Origin: Sporocytophaga sp.
GTDB lineage: Bacteria > Bacteroidota > Bacteroidia > Cytophagales > Cytophagaceae
Length of the DNA stretch: 64,000 nt
Reading direction: 5' to 3'
Assembly (NCBI GenBank): GCA_024707265.1
Contig: JANQAB010000008.1
Span: 186,001-250,000 of the forward strand
The translations under genes were made by a program, and so were the position numbers. Positions 8,315 through 17,920 of this stretch are shown one piece after another. The notes below the pieces were generated by a model that had not been told where the DNA came from, ran no database searches, and was given only the letters and a program-made list of their open reading frames with translations. Position 1 is the stretch's first letter. The number at the start of each line of letters is the position of its first letter.

Positions 8315-9541
8315 TTATTTTTCTGCAATGGATTTTCCTGCTACAAATCCAGTAGACCAGGCAGCCTGAAAATTATAGCCTCCGGTAATTCCGTCTATAT
8401 CTAATACTTCTCCTGCAAAAAATAATCCCGGGCACGATTTGCTTTCCATTGTATGAATATCAATGCTATCCAGGCTCACACCACCACACGTAACAAACTC
8501 TTCTTTGAATGTTGTTTTCCCTTTTACTCCGAATTCACTTCGTAACAAATTCTCCAAAAGTTTATTCATGGATTTCTTGGGCATATCTATCCACTTTAAT
8601 CCTGATGAAATATCAGACAATTCACATATCCTTTCCCAAAGCCTTCTTGGAAGGTTGAAAAATGGATTTCCTATAACAGTCTTTTTGGGATGAAGTATTT
8701 TTATTTCTGACAAAGTGGTTCTTAAACTTTCTTCATTGCCTGAAATCCAGTTTACATGGGCTATAAAACGATATTGCTCTTGAGCAAGCTCTCTTGCTCC
8801 CCAGGCTGAAAGTCTCAGTACAGCCGGACCACTGAGGCCCCAGTGTGTGATTAATACAGGACCTGTTTCTTCCAGTTTGGAACCTGTGACCCTTACTTTT
8901 GCCAAAGGAACACTTACCCCTTGTAAATCTCTGAAAGGTGAATCAGGGACATTAAAAGTGAATAAAGATGGGACCGGATCTTTGATTTCATGGCCCAGGT
9001 CTTTTAACCACTGATAAGATTCCTGATTTGAATTACCTCCTGTTGCAATAAGTATTTCATCAGAATAAAGTGACTCGCCTCCGAAAAGCTGTACGGAAAA
9101 ACCTCCGTTTTCATTTTTTCTTATGCTCTTTGTGCCGAAGCCTTCCATTAATTTTACTCCCATCACACGGGCTTCCCGGATAAGGCAATCTATTATGGTT
9201 TGTGAATTATCTGATTGGGGAAATATTCTTCCGTCTTCTTCCTGTTTTAATGCTGCTCCTCTGGATTCAAACCATCCTATCGTATCTTTTACAGAAAACT
9301 GTTGAAAGGTATATTTAAGGGCTTTGGCTCCTCTCGGATAACCTCTTAGAAGTAAATTATTATCAAAGCATCCGTTGGTAACATTGCATCTTCCTCCTCC
9401 CGATACTTTTACTTTTGATAAAAACTTATTGCTCTTTTCAAGCAAAGTAACTTCAGCTTCGGGATTAAACCTTGCACAGGATATAGCTCCGAAAAAGCCT
9501 GCGGCTCCACCTCCGATAACAACTACTTTTTTAGGCCTCAT
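8315..9541 (-). CDS. HI0933/YhiN-family flavoprotein (BaiN-like oxidoreductase)
   Basis: A 408-residue FAD protein. GGGAAGFFGA at residues 10-19 is the dinucleotide-binding loop, KVKVSGGGRCNVTN is the family's hallmark after ~45 residues, and the C-terminus has GLFFAGEVLDIDGITGGYNFQ, the second FAD motif of HI0933-type proteins. The length is normal for the family. The physiological substrate is unknown for most members; some reduce enone bile-acid intermediates. It lies 22 bp downstream of the HerA-like ATPase gene and is probably co-transcribed with it. Confidence 0.92.
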   Translation of the reverse strand: MRPKKVVVIGGGAAGFFGAISCARFNPEAEVTLLEKSNKFLSKVKVSGGGRCNVTNGCFDNNLLLRGYPRGAKALKYTFQQFSVKDTIGWFESRGAALKQEEDGRIFPQSDNSQTIIDCLIREARVMGVKLMEGFGTKSIRKNENGGFSVQLFGGESLYSDEILIATGGNSNQESYQWLKDLGHEIKDPVPSLFTFNVPDSPFRDLQGVSVPLAKVRVTGSKLEETGPVLITHWGLSGPAVLRLSAWGARELAQEQYRFIAHVNWISGNEESLRTTLSEIKILHPKKTVIGNPFFNLPRRLWERICELSDISSGLKWIDMPKKSMNKLLENLLRSEFGVKGKTTFKEEFVTCGGVSLDSIDIHTMESKSCPGLFFAGEVLDIDGITGGYNFQAAWSTGFVAGKSIAEK

Positions 9542-9562
9542 AACTGAATAATTAAATCTGAA

Positions 9563-11113
9563 TTATCTTCTCCTTCTGGATGAAGTTGATACCCCCAGCA
9601 CTCCTAATAATCCTCTTGTAAGCTCTCTGAATACTGTTCTTCCAATTTCGCGGGTTATCCTGCTATCCATGACTTCTTCGAGCGTACTCTTTTCCTTTTT
9701 CCTGCTTTTTTCTTTGGTGACTTCAGCTGGTTTTTCCTGATCTGATTCTTTATCCTTTGAATGGATTTTTTCAGTTAGCATTTCATATGCACTCTTTCTG
9801 TCAATAACAGTATTGTATTTCTCTATCAGCTGGCTGTTTTTTATCAACTCATCTGTTTCGACGGGAGTAAGTATATTCATACGTGACTGCGGTGACCTTA
9901 GCAACACGGCAGCGAGAGGAGTAGGGGTACCTTTTTCACTCAACACAGTCACCATTGCTTCTCCGATTCCCAATGAAGTAAGCAGGTCTTCGGTTTTATA
10001 AAAATCAGTAAGCGGATAGTTTTCTGCTGTAAGGCGAATCATTTTTCTGTCATTGGCAGTAAAGGCTCTTAAGGCATGTTGTACCTTCATACCCAATTGT
10101 CCAAGTATAGCCTGTGGTATGTCCGATGGATTCTGTGTACAGAAAAATATTCCAACGCCCTTAGATCTGATAAGCTTAATGATTGCTTCAATCTGATCAA
10201 GCAGGGCTTTGCTCGCTTCATCAAATATCAGATGGGCTTCGTCAATAAAGAGCACAAGTTTAGGCTTTTCAAGATCTCCAGCCTCAGGAAAGGTAGCATA
10301 AATCTCGGCAAGAAGACTTAGCATAAATGTGCTGAATAATTTTGGCTTATCCTGTATATCGGTTAGACGGATAATTGAAATAAAACCCTTACCATCTTTA
10401 TCCAACCTTACCAAATCATCAACTTCAAATGATTTTTCTCCAAAAAACTTTTCTGCACCTTGCTGCTCAAGTTCAATGATTTTCCTAAGTATTGTTCCCG
10501 TTGAAGCAGAGGAAATAGCTCCGTATTTTTTCTGGATATGCTCTTTTCCTTCATTGCCAATATGCTGAAGAACTGACTTGAAATCTTTAAGATCAAGAAG
10601 GGGAAGTCGTTCATCATCACAGTATTTAAAGATCAGAGAAACTATTCCGCTTTGAGTATCATTAAGATTCAGAATTTTACTGAATAATACAGGGCCAAAC
10701 TCTGAAACGGTAGCTCTGAGTCTTACTCCTTTTTCACCGGATAGACTAAGTAATTCAACAGGAAATTTTTTAGGCGTAAATGGAATCCCTATTTTCTGAT
10801 GTCTTTCTCCAATTTTGGGATTGGTCTCTCCAACAGCTGCAATTCCGCTTAAGTCCCCTTTGATATCCATCATCAGCACGGGAACACCATGTTCTGACAA
10901 ACCTTCTGCAATGGTCTGAAGCGTTTTGGTCTTACCTGTACCGGTGGCACCTGCAATCAAGCCATGACGGTTCATTGTTTTTAATGGCAATGAAACCATT
11001 GTTCCACTTACAACATCTCCATCAAGAAGGGCTGCTCCCAACTTAATCTGTTCACCTTTAAAGGTATATCCAGCCAAAAGCTGTGCCTCAAATTGTTTCA
11101 GTCTGTCAGACAT
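9563..11113 (-). CDS. HerA/DUF853-type ATPase (YjgR-like helicase)
   Basis: A 516-residue P-loop ATPase of the HerA/FtsK-like group. Walker A is GATGTGKT at residues 55-62 and Walker B is LVLFIDEAHLIFD near residue 285, with a downstream IFFCTQNPSDIP sensor segment. A charged, low-complexity linker (KEKSRKKEKS) precedes a C-terminus ending in a basic SSRRRR tail that could bind nucleic acid. Family members are hexameric DNA-pumping ATPases; a partner nuclease is not encoded nearby. Function beyond ATPase is inference. Confidence 0.88.
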   Translation of the reverse strand: MSDRLKQFEAQLLAGYTFKGEQIKLGAALLDGDVVSGTMVSLPLKTMNRHGLIAGATGTGKTKTLQTIAEGLSEHGVPVLMMDIKGDLSGIAAVGETNPKIGERHQKIGIPFTPKKFPVELLSLSGEKGVRLRATVSEFGPVLFSKILNLNDTQSGIVSLIFKYCDDERLPLLDLKDFKSVLQHIGNEGKEHIQKKYGAISSASTGTILRKIIELEQQGAEKFFGEKSFEVDDLVRLDKDGKGFISIIRLTDIQDKPKLFSTFMLSLLAEIYATFPEAGDLEKPKLVLFIDEAHLIFDEASKALLDQIEAIIKLIRSKGVGIFFCTQNPSDIPQAILGQLGMKVQHALRAFTANDRKMIRLTAENYPLTDFYKTEDLLTSLGIGEAMVTVLSEKGTPTPLAAVLLRSPQSRMNILTPVETDELIKNSQLIEKYNTVIDRKSAYEMLTEKIHSKDKESDQEKPAEVTKEKSRKKEKSTLEEVMDSRITREIGRTVFRELTRGLLGVLGVSTSSRRRR

Positions 11114-11226
11114 TTTGTAATTCTTTTACTGTAAAAATAACAATTATTGCCTTGTAATGGTATCTGTTGATAAAATCATTTTAACTAATTGATGGTTTAG
11201 TGAGTTAACATAGAAAATGCATAAGT

Positions 11227-11388
11227 ATGAAAAGTCAGAAACCCGTAGTAAAATCGGCTAAAAGTGAAACGATTGAGGTAAGGGAAAGGGAAAAGAGGGA
11301 TATTGATTTAATAATTAAGGAAAATGAAGAGTTGCAGAAAAGCATCAGAGAAAACAGGCTAAAGTTCTGCAAACAATACGGGTGTTAA
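11227..11388 (+). CDS. Small charged protein, 53 residues
   Basis: A short ATG-started frame coding MKSQKPVVKSAK... and ending in ...KFCKQYGC. The middle is an E/R/K-rich helix (ETIEVREREKRDID) with coiled-coil character, and there are two cysteines in the last six residues. It lies alone between the HerA-like gene and trehalase. Codon use resembles the neighbouring genes, which argues for a real small gene, but no family is recognised and no promoter is obvious. Confidence 0.4.
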   Translation: MKSQKPVVKSAKSETIEVREREKRDIDLIIKENEELQKSIRENRLKFCKQYGC

Positions 11389-11532
11389 TAGAGCACACTC
11401 GTTCTCATATTTTCAAATCTACAATATCTTATTCTGAAAAATCATGATCTGATTATTAGTATTTTGAAAATAGTCTCCAGTATAACTGACGTCTGGAGTT
11501 ACTTGAAATTGTACTTTCTTTTATCTATAAAC

Positions 11533-13104
11533 ATGCGGAAGTCCTGGTTTTTATCTTTTTTAATTCTATTGTTTTATAGTGCTTCCGCCCAGAAAAGCCC
11601 GGAAAAAATTTACGGAGAATTGTTTGAAGTAGTGCAGATGCAACAAGTATTTGAAGACTCCAAAACATTTGTAGACTGTATTCCAAAGTATGACCCTGAT
11701 ACTATTCTTAAAAATTATTATCGAGAGAAAAAATCTCCGGACTTTGACCTTAGTAAATTTGTTACGCAACACTTTTTAAAACCTTGTACACCTTCCACGG
11801 ACTATCTGAGCGACACGGCAATGTCAACCAAAGAGCATGTCGAAAAACTTTGGCCATTGCTTACCCGAGTACCAGATACAATTCTTAACTCTTCTCTGAT
11901 TCCTCTTCCATTTTCTTATGTCGTACCGGGAGGTAGGTTCAGGGAGATTTATTACTGGGATAGTTATTTTACCATGCTGGGCTTGCAGGTTTCACATGAT
12001 ACAGCACTCATACAAAATATGGTATCTAACTTTTCTTTTCTAATAAGACATGCAGGCTTCGTACCTAATGGTAACAGAACCTATTATCTTAGCAGATCGC
12101 AGCCTCCTTTTTTTTCATTAATGGTTGAATTGCTGGCAAAACAAAAAAGCGATACCATCCTTCATTTTTACCTGACGGATCTCTTAAAAGAATATGAATT
12201 CTGGATGAACGGAAAAGACTCGGTTAATACTCCTTCAAGCGCTTATAGAAGAGTGGTAAAGCTTGATAGAAAACAAATATTAAACAGGTACTGGGATGAT
12301 CTTCCGGAGCCAAGGCCGGAATCTTTTAGAGAGGATATGTTATTATCATTGAATACAAATAGGAAAAAGGACGAGCTGTTCAGAAACATCAGAGCTGCTT
12401 GTGAATCCGGTTGGGACTTCAGCAGCAGGTGGCTTGATGAATCTAAAAAGCTTGAGACCATTCATACGATAGATATCATTCCTGTTGATCTTAATTGTCT
12501 TCTTATGCATTTGGAACAGACTATATCTGAAGCTTATGAAAATATAGGGGATAATGAGATGGCAGGTTATTATCGGGACCTTGCAAAAGAAAGAAAAAAA
12601 GCAATCAAGAGATACTGCTGGAATAAAAAGCAAAAGTTTTTCCTTGATTATGATTTTGTCAAACAATCCAACACTCCTGTAAAATCACTGGCTGCAGGTT
12701 TCCCCTTGTTTTTTGAGGTATGTAATAAAAAGAAAGCAAGATTAGTGAAAGATGAGCTTTTAAATAATTTTTTAAGCGAGGGAGGTTTGTTTACCACCTT
12801 GAACAAGACAGCTCAACAATGGGACTATTCAAATGGTTGGGCTCCATTGCAATATATGGTTATTAAAGGATTGCTTAACTATGGTCATACTACAGAAGCG
12901 GTGGCTATCGCCGAAAGGTGGGTAAGGATCAACGATGGAGTTTTTAAAATGACCGGTAAAATGCTTGAAAAGTATAATGTAAAAGATCCTGAAATAAAAG
13001 GAGGAGGAGGAGAGTATCCTTTGCAGGATGGATTCGGATGGACGAATGGTGTTTATCTGAAGCTCTTCGAAATGGTGTGTAATAAACAAGAAAAAAAACG
13101 CTGA
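11533..13104 (+). CDS. treA: Periplasmic trehalase (GH37)
   Basis: The ATG chosen gives MRKSWFLSFLILLFYSASAQ, a clean signal peptide; an in-frame TTG 69 bp upstream would only add a poor extension. Both GH37 signatures are present: PGGRFREIYYWDSYFTM (near residue 135) and QWDYSNGWAPLQ near the C-terminus, along with ESGWDFSSRW, which carries the catalytic-acid region. The enzyme hydrolyses trehalose to two glucose in the periplasm. About 523 residues, normal size. It is monocistronic, ending in a strong hairpin shared with the convergent SRAP gene. Confidence 0.95.
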   Translation: MRKSWFLSFLILLFYSASAQKSPEKIYGELFEVVQMQQVFEDSKTFVDCIPKYDPDTILKNYYREKKSPDFDLSKFVTQHFLKPCTPSTDYLSDTAMSTKEHVEKLWPLLTRVPDTILNSSLIPLPFSYVVPGGRFREIYYWDSYFTMLGLQVSHDTALIQNMVSNFSFLIRHAGFVPNGNRTYYLSRSQPPFFSLMVELLAKQKSDTILHFYLTDLLKEYEFWMNGKDSVNTPSSAYRRVVKLDRKQILNRYWDDLPEPRPESFREDMLLSLNTNRKKDELFRNIRAACESGWDFSSRWLDESKKLETIHTIDIIPVDLNCLLMHLEQTISEAYENIGDNEMAGYYRDLAKERKKAIKRYCWNKKQKFFLDYDFVKQSNTPVKSLAAGFPLFFEVCNKKKARLVKDELLNNFLSEGGLFTTLNKTAQQWDYSNGWAPLQYMVIKGLLNYGHTTEAVAIAERWVRINDGVFKMTGKMLEKYNVKDPEIKGGGGEYPLQDGFGWTNGVYLKLFEMVCNKQEKKR

Positions 13105-13141
13105 AAGCCTTCTCCATGAATAAGAGGAGAAAGCTTTCAGC
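13100..13141. terminator. Hairpin terminator between trehalase and SRAP genes
   Basis: Arms 13100-13115 and 13126-13141 pair over 16 bp with one G-T mismatch. It lies between two convergent genes and probably ends transcription from both sides. Confidence 0.8.
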
Positions 13142-13152
13142 TTATTAATCTT

Positions 13153-13848
13153 CTATTCAAATAAATTAAAGCTTTCTCCTGGATAAATCTTTGGTGCTAT
13201 CTGAATACAATCCGGAGTATCATACATGGCTGAGTTAACAGCGCGATGTGCTTTATAGTAACTCATCTTTTCTGAAGGGTAAGGTTTTAATAATTCGGTT
13301 ACTTCATTGTCAGATAAGTCCGTTTTTATCCATTCATTCTCTAGCTCCTTAGGCAATATTACCGGCATTCTTTCATGTATCTCAGCCATCAGAGAGTTAG
13401 CGTTGGTGGTGATGATCGTAAAGGAATTAATGATATCGCCTTTCTTGTCTTCCCATGAATCCCATAGGCCAGCAAAGGTAAATATCTCATCACTGGAAAG
13501 TGTGATTCTATGAGGCACTTTTGCTTTTCCTGCTTTTTTCCATTCATAAAAACCATCGGCAGGAATCAGGCAACGATGGCTTTTAACGATTTGTTTGAAA
13601 GGACCTTTAGTTAAAATGGTTTCAGATCTGGCATTGATCAGGTTAGAAGAAGTAGAGTCATCCAGAGACCAGTTTGGTATAAGTCCCCATTTCATAAATG
13701 AGGTTTCAGTCGGGTTCCTGTTGGTAATCACCGGCAACAATTGTGTTGGTGCAGCATTGAACCGTGGCCTGAATTCATCAGTCACTTTTATGTTAAATCG
13801 TTTCGCTAATTTTTCTATCGAGGAGGTAAGGGAGTATCTTCCGCACAT
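13153..13848 (-). CDS. SOS response-associated peptidase, YedK/HMCES (SRAP) family
   Basis: A 231-residue SRAP protein starting MCGRYSL; after Met removal C2 is the residue that forms a thiazolidine cross-link with abasic sites in single-stranded DNA. The family pattern continues with ARSET (NARSET after SNLI), RCLIPADGFYEWKK with the active-site Glu, and HERMPVIL with the catalytic His. It shields abasic sites during replication. It is convergent with trehalase; the upstream gene (YheT) is 33 bp away on the same strand. Confidence 0.95.
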   Translation of the reverse strand: MCGRYSLTSSIEKLAKRFNIKVTDEFRPRFNAAPTQLLPVITNRNPTETSFMKWGLIPNWSLDDSTSSNLINARSETILTKGPFKQIVKSHRCLIPADGFYEWKKAGKAKVPHRITLSSDEIFTFAGLWDSWEDKKGDIINSFTIITTNANSLMAEIHERMPVILPKELENEWIKTDLSDNEVTELLKPYPSEKMSYYKAHRAVNSAMYDTPDCIQIAPKIYPGESFNLFE

Positions 13849-13880
13849 AAGTTGAGGCGCTCTTTAAAAGCAACAGCAAG

Positions 13881-14847
13881 TTATAAATAATCAGAGATAA
13901 ATTCAACGGCTCTTTTCTCAGACCAGTATATACCGCTGATTTTTTTTTCTATAAAGCCGACATGACCGCCTTGTTCAGGCATTTCAAGGAATAGATGAGG
14001 ATTTTTCTCAGCTTCCTTTACCGGAAAGCAATGAGGAGTTAAAAAAGGATCATTACAGGCATTTACCAGTAATGTGGGAATTTTGATATCTTTCAGATAA
14101 TATAGGGAACTACATTCCTCCCAATATTCAAAAGCATTCTTAAACCCATGAATTGGTGCAGTATACATTTCATCGAACTCAAGAAAATTCCGTATTTTAT
14201 CAAACCCTTTAGCACTGATAACCTCAGGCATTAATCTTGATTTTTCGGTAACTTTTTTTTTCGAGGCTATTTAAAAATCTTTTCATATACACATAACTTC
14301 CCCAGCCTGCAAGCTTTTTAGCGCCTGAGGCAAGATGACATGGTACTGAAAAATTAACACTGCAAGTGATCTGTGGTTTGATATTATTTCCCTGTTCACC
14401 AAGGTATTTAAGAGTAATATTGCCCCCTATGCTAAAGCCAATCAGCACTACTTTGGAATAGTTTTTTTTTTTGATTGCATGTTCAATAACAAAGTCAAGG
14501 TCTCCTGTCTCCCCGCTATGATAGAATCTGTGCAATTTGTTGATTTCTCCGCTACATCCCCTGTAATTCCAACTTAAAGTGTCGTATCCAAGCGAATTTA
14601 ATAGAAACACCATACCCAGGATATATTGGGTTTTTGAGTTTCCTTCAAGGCCGTGAGATAGGATTATCAGTGTATCAGATCCTTTAAAAGACCAATCCAG
14701 ATCAAGAAAATCTTGATCTGGTGTGTCTATTCTTTCACGCTGATATTTAACCGGTTCATTCTTCCTGAATAAAGCAGGTATAATTGTTTCCAGATGTTCT
14801 GAAAAAAGAAAATAAGGAGCTTTATAGGTAGAATGAATTATTGGCAT
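13881..14847 (-). CDS. YheT-family alpha/beta hydrolase, frameshifted
   Basis: Together the two frames give ~321 residues, the normal size of YheT/ABHD1-3-type hydrolases. The first frame has ILSHGLEGNSKT (oxyanion), NYRGCSG and the nucleophile elbow GFSIGGN; the second has the acid in NACNDPFLTP and the His in GGHVGF. The break is at nine T (A in sense) at 14253-14261; removing one base gives NSLEKKVTEKSRLMPEV. The start codon ATG shares its A with the TAA stop of the upstream YkvA-type gene, so the pair is translationally coupled. Substrate unknown. Confidence 0.82.
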
Positions 14848-15293
14848 TAACCAAACAATGCTGTTTTAGAGAAATTTAGCTTTCTGGATTCATAAGCCTG
14901 GAACTTTTCAATTTCTTCCGAAGCGTATTTCAGGAACCATGCAAATAAAACTAAATCATCAGCAAATCCCAAAAACGGAAGGAAATCCGGAAATATGTCA
15001 AACGGAGAAACAAAATATAAGATTACAGCCAGCCCCATAATTACTTTAAATTTAGGTACCTCTGAATATTCATTTAACAATGAAGCTCTTATAAGCCTGA
15101 ACATAGCTTTTACTTTTCCCCACATTTCCCCAAATGTCCTTTCGGCATTTTCATTGGTAGCTTTATTATATGCTTCAGTCAGAATTTTATTAAGCTCTTC
15201 AGGGTTTCTGACATAATATTTTGCCCTCTCCACAAACTTCTCATATTTAGGGGATTTTGAAATTAAGGCTCCCAACTTTGCCTTGATCAACAT
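14847..15293 (-). CDS. YkvA-family (DUF1232) membrane protein
   Basis: A 148-residue protein with a basic N-terminal helix and one hydrophobic region. The hallmark of DUF1232 is clear: SPFDIFPDFLPFLGFADDLVL near residue 100, with the SP-D-P-D-G-D pattern of the family. These are small inner-membrane proteins of unknown role. Stop and next start overlap by one base with the YheT hydrolase gene, which suggests a shared membrane-lipid context, but that is inference. Confidence 0.85.
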   Translation of the reverse strand: MLIKAKLGALISKSPKYEKFVERAKYYVRNPEELNKILTEAYNKATNENAERTFGEMWGKVKAMFRLIRASLLNEYSEVPKFKVIMGLAVILYFVSPFDIFPDFLPFLGFADDLVLFAWFLKYASEEIEKFQAYESRKLNFSKTALFG

Positions 15294-15397
15294 TGCATTT
15301 ACCGATCTCTTTTTTTCTTCTTTCCATATGATTAAAGTGTTTCTTGCCCACTAATAATTAAATAATTTTTGAAAAAAAATGTTAACGAATGATGTAA

Positions 15398-15409
15398 ATT
15401 CGCTGATAG
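15398..15409. promoter_or_regulatory. Putative his operator upstream of hisG
   Basis: The 12-mer ATTCGCTGATAG differs by one base from the reverse complement of CTATTAGCGAAT, which is repeated upstream of hisC. It lies 91 bp before the hisG start, close to the 84 bp seen for the nearest hisC copy. The core is nearly palindromic (TTxGCxAA). A shared his regulator is inference from position and similarity. Confidence 0.35.
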
Positions 15410-15499
15410 TTAAATGGTTATAGGCGTTGTAATCTTTCGGGAAAGAATAGGGCTGAACCCAGTATTTTTATTTATTTTTGCCAAAAAAAAGTCAATTTT

Positions 15500-16360
15500 A
15501 TGAGCGAGATTTTACGCCTTGCTGTGCAGAAGTCTGGAAGGCTAAGTGAAGATTCACTAAAACTTATCAAGGAATGTGGAATTGAATTTAGCAACGGAGG
15601 AGGAAAACTAAAATCTACTGCTTCTAATTTCCCGGTCGAATTGCTCTTTTTAAGAGATGATGATATTCCGGGATATGTTGCAGATGGTGTGGCAGATGTT
15701 GGAATCGTTGGAGAAAACGTTTCTGTTGAGAAGAAAAAGAAAGTTGAACTGGTAGAAAAACTGGGCTTTTCTCGTTGCAGGTTATCAATTGGAGTACTTA
15801 AGTCTTATGACTATAAAGATGTTAGTAATCTTAACGGATTAAAAATAGCTACTTCTTATCCCAACATACTTTCCGATTTTCTTTTTGAAAATAAAGTACG
15901 TGCATCCATTCATGAAATAAGCGGTTCGGTAGAAATTGCTCCAAGTATCGGACTTTCTGATGCTGTTTGCGATATCGTGAGTTCCGGAAGTACGCTTATC
16001 AGCAATGGCTTAAAAGAAGTAGAGGTAGTATTTCGGTCTGAAGCAATACTTGTTTCCTGTCCTGAACTTTCAGCTGCAAAAACAAAAATTCTGAATGATC
16101 TGTTGTTCAGAATCCATGCGGTTAAGAATGCCAGAAATACAAAGTACATTCTTTTAAATGCTCCTAATCATTCCATAGACACAATTATCAGTCTGCTTCC
16201 GGGAGTTAAGAGTCCAACCGTAATGCCACTTGCAGAAGAGGGATGGAGCTCTTTACACTCTGTTGTAAGAGAAAATGAATTCTGGGGAGTGATAGAAAAG
16301 CTTAGAGAGGCAGGAGCAGAAGGCATACTTGTAGTACCGATCGAAAAAATTATCAAGTAA
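15500..16360 (+). CDS. hisG: ATP phosphoribosyltransferase, long form
   Basis: Catalyses the first step of histidine synthesis, joining ATP and PRPP. At 286 residues it is the long form with a C-terminal regulatory ACT-like domain (the part after residue ~210, with PTVMPLAEEGW), so no HisZ partner is needed. Visible family motifs: LRLAVQKSGRL at the N-terminus, GVADVGIVGENV, and the PRPP-binding region VSSGSTLISNGLKEVE. It is the first gene of the split his locus; hisD follows after 3 bp. Histidine feedback is expected through the C-terminal domain. Confidence 0.97.
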   Translation: MSEILRLAVQKSGRLSEDSLKLIKECGIEFSNGGGKLKSTASNFPVELLFLRDDDIPGYVADGVADVGIVGENVSVEKKKKVELVEKLGFSRCRLSIGVLKSYDYKDVSNLNGLKIATSYPNILSDFLFENKVRASIHEISGSVEIAPSIGLSDAVCDIVSSGSTLISNGLKEVEVVFRSEAILVSCPELSAAKTKILNDLLFRIHAVKNARNTKYILLNAPNHSIDTIISLLPGVKSPTVMPLAEEGWSSLHSVVRENEFWGVIEKLREAGAEGILVVPIEKIIK

Positions 16361-16363
16361 TTA

Positions 16364-17644
16364 ATGAAAATTATAAAATATCCCGAAACCGGTCACTGGA
16401 AAGACCTTTTAAAAAGACCTGTTTTTGAAACAGCCAGTCTGGAAGCCAAAGTAATTCCTGTATTGGAGACTGTAAAGAAAGAGGGGGATATTGCCATAAA
16501 AAGATTTACATCTCAGTTTGATGGTGTAGATATAACGGATATTAAGGTTTCTTCTTTAGAAATTGATGAAGCAAATCTTTTGGTTGATGAAGAGCTGAAA
16601 ATTGCGATACGCGCTGCCAGACAGAATATCGAGAAATTCCACTCTTTACAAAAGGAAGAAACTAAAGTAGTTGAAACAACACCTGGAGTTAAGTGCTGGA
16701 GAAAGTCAGTACCTATTCAAAAAGTAGGATTTTATATTCCAGGAGGCACAGCGCCACTTTTCTCTACTATATTGATGCTTGCCATCCCTGCTGATATTGC
16801 AGGATGTGAGCATAAGGTTCTTTGTACTCCACCGAATAAACAAGGGAAAATACATCCTGCAATTCTATTTACTGCTAATCTGCTTGGAATTAAAAATATC
16901 TACAAAGTAGGAGGAGCTCAGGCTATTGCAGCAATGGCATATGGCACAGAGACGGTTCCACAGGTGTATAAAATTTTTGGTCCGGGTAATCAGTATGTAA
17001 CCGCAGCTAAGCAGCTGGTGTTTAAGGATGGAGTGGCAATAGACATGCCAGCCGGTCCTTCAGAAGTGGCTGTAGTAGCTGATGATTCTGCAAATCCGGC
17101 ATTTGTTGCTTCTGATTTACTTTCACAGGCAGAACATGGTGTTGATAGCCAGGTAATGCTTTTTACCAAGTCAGAGAAGAAAGCGATAGAAGTGCTGGAA
17201 GAAGTAAAGAAGCAAACAGAAGAACTTTCAAGGAAAGGCTTTGCTGAAAAGTCGCTTGAGAACAGTAAGTGTATTGTATTGAAGAACGATGAAGAGATCA
17301 TGCAGATGGTGAATGAATATGCACCTGAGCACCTTATTCTTCAAACTTCCAATGCAGAAGAACTTGCAGGTAAAGTGATCAATGCAGGTTCGGTTTTCAT
17401 AGGTCATTATACTCCTGAATCAGCCGGTGATTATGCTTCAGGAACGAATCATACCCTTCCGACGAATGGCTATGCAAAAGCGTATTCGGGAGTTTCCGTA
17501 GACTCTTTCGTGAAGAAGATTACATTCCAGTCGATAAGTAAAGAAGGTATAAAATGTCTGGGACCTGTTATTGAAACAATGGCAGCAGCAGAAGCGCTGG
17601 ATGCGCATAAGAATGCGGTTTCGGTGAGATTGAAGAGTTTGTAG
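16364..17644 (+). CDS. hisD: Histidinol dehydrogenase
   Basis: A 426-residue Zn-dependent enzyme that oxidises L-histidinol to histidine in two NAD-linked steps. Visible: FYIPGGTAPLFSTILM, the KVGGAQAIAAMAYGT motif, IFGPGNQYV, MPAGPSEVAVVAD, the Zn-ligand region SQAEHGVDSQ, and the C-terminal EHLIL and GHYTPESAGDYASGTNHTLPT. It follows hisG by 3 bp. In most Bacteroidetes hisC would come next; here the operon breaks off, and a decayed copy of this gene's last ~125 bp lies just downstream (17735-17857). Confidence 0.97.
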   Translation: MKIIKYPETGHWKDLLKRPVFETASLEAKVIPVLETVKKEGDIAIKRFTSQFDGVDITDIKVSSLEIDEANLLVDEELKIAIRAARQNIEKFHSLQKEETKVVETTPGVKCWRKSVPIQKVGFYIPGGTAPLFSTILMLAIPADIAGCEHKVLCTPPNKQGKIHPAILFTANLLGIKNIYKVGGAQAIAAMAYGTETVPQVYKIFGPGNQYVTAAKQLVFKDGVAIDMPAGPSEVAVVADDSANPAFVASDLLSQAEHGVDSQVMLFTKSEKKAIEVLEEVKKQTEELSRKGFAEKSLENSKCIVLKNDEEIMQMVNEYAPEHLILQTSNAEELAGKVINAGSVFIGHYTPESAGDYASGTNHTLPTNGYAKAYSGVSVDSFVKKITFQSISKEGIKCLGPVIETMAAAEALDAHKNAVSVRLKSL

Positions 17645-17659
17645 GGATTAAGAATTATT

Positions 17660-17700
17660 GTCTGAATCAGGATTTGCAGAATTTTAGGATTGTAGGAATC
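17660..17700 (+). repeat. GxxExxY-associated repeat, left copy 1
   Basis: Starts GTCTGAATCAGGATTTGCAG and continues with a TTTTAGGATTGTAGGAAT-type tail. The same sequence recurs at 17921-17960, and its first 16 bases recur inverted at 18065-18079 and 18653-18668 around the GxxExxY gene. Confidence 0.7.
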
Positions 17701-17734
17701 CTATAATAAAATTTACGCAGGTTTCAGAGGTGTT

Positions 17735-17857
17735 TACATTCCAGCCGATAAGTAAAGAATGTATAAAATGTCTGGGATGCCTTACTGATACAAAGGCTAT
17801 AGTAGTAGCGCATAATGCGGATAGGATGCGGTTTGGGTGAGATTGATGAGTTTGTAG
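17735..17857 (+). pseudogene. Decayed duplicate of the hisD 3' end
   Basis: Aligns with 17520-17644, the last ~40 codons of hisD, beginning TACATTCCAG(C/T)CGATAAG and ending in the GAGTTTGTAG of the hisD stop. It has point changes and small indels that destroy the frame. It is followed by a terminator hairpin, whereas the intact hisD has none directly after it, so this relic may mark the original end of the transcription unit before a tandem duplication or insertion. Confidence 0.7.
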
Positions 17858-17877
17858 TAAAAGGTATTTATAAAGAA

Positions 17878-17920
17878 AACCTCATGAATGGTAAGATAAG
17901 CTGTTCATGAGGTTTTTTTT
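17878..17920 (+). terminator. Rho-independent terminator after the hisD-tail relic
   Basis: Perfect 11-bp arms AACCTCATGAA / TTCATGAGGTT (17878-17888 and 17904-17914) followed by eight T. Probably ends hisGD transcripts. Confidence 0.8.

Noticed and set aside
11464..11532. TTG start giving a 23-residue extension of trehalase
   Set aside because: The ATG at 11533 gives a proper signal peptide; the extension would bury it.
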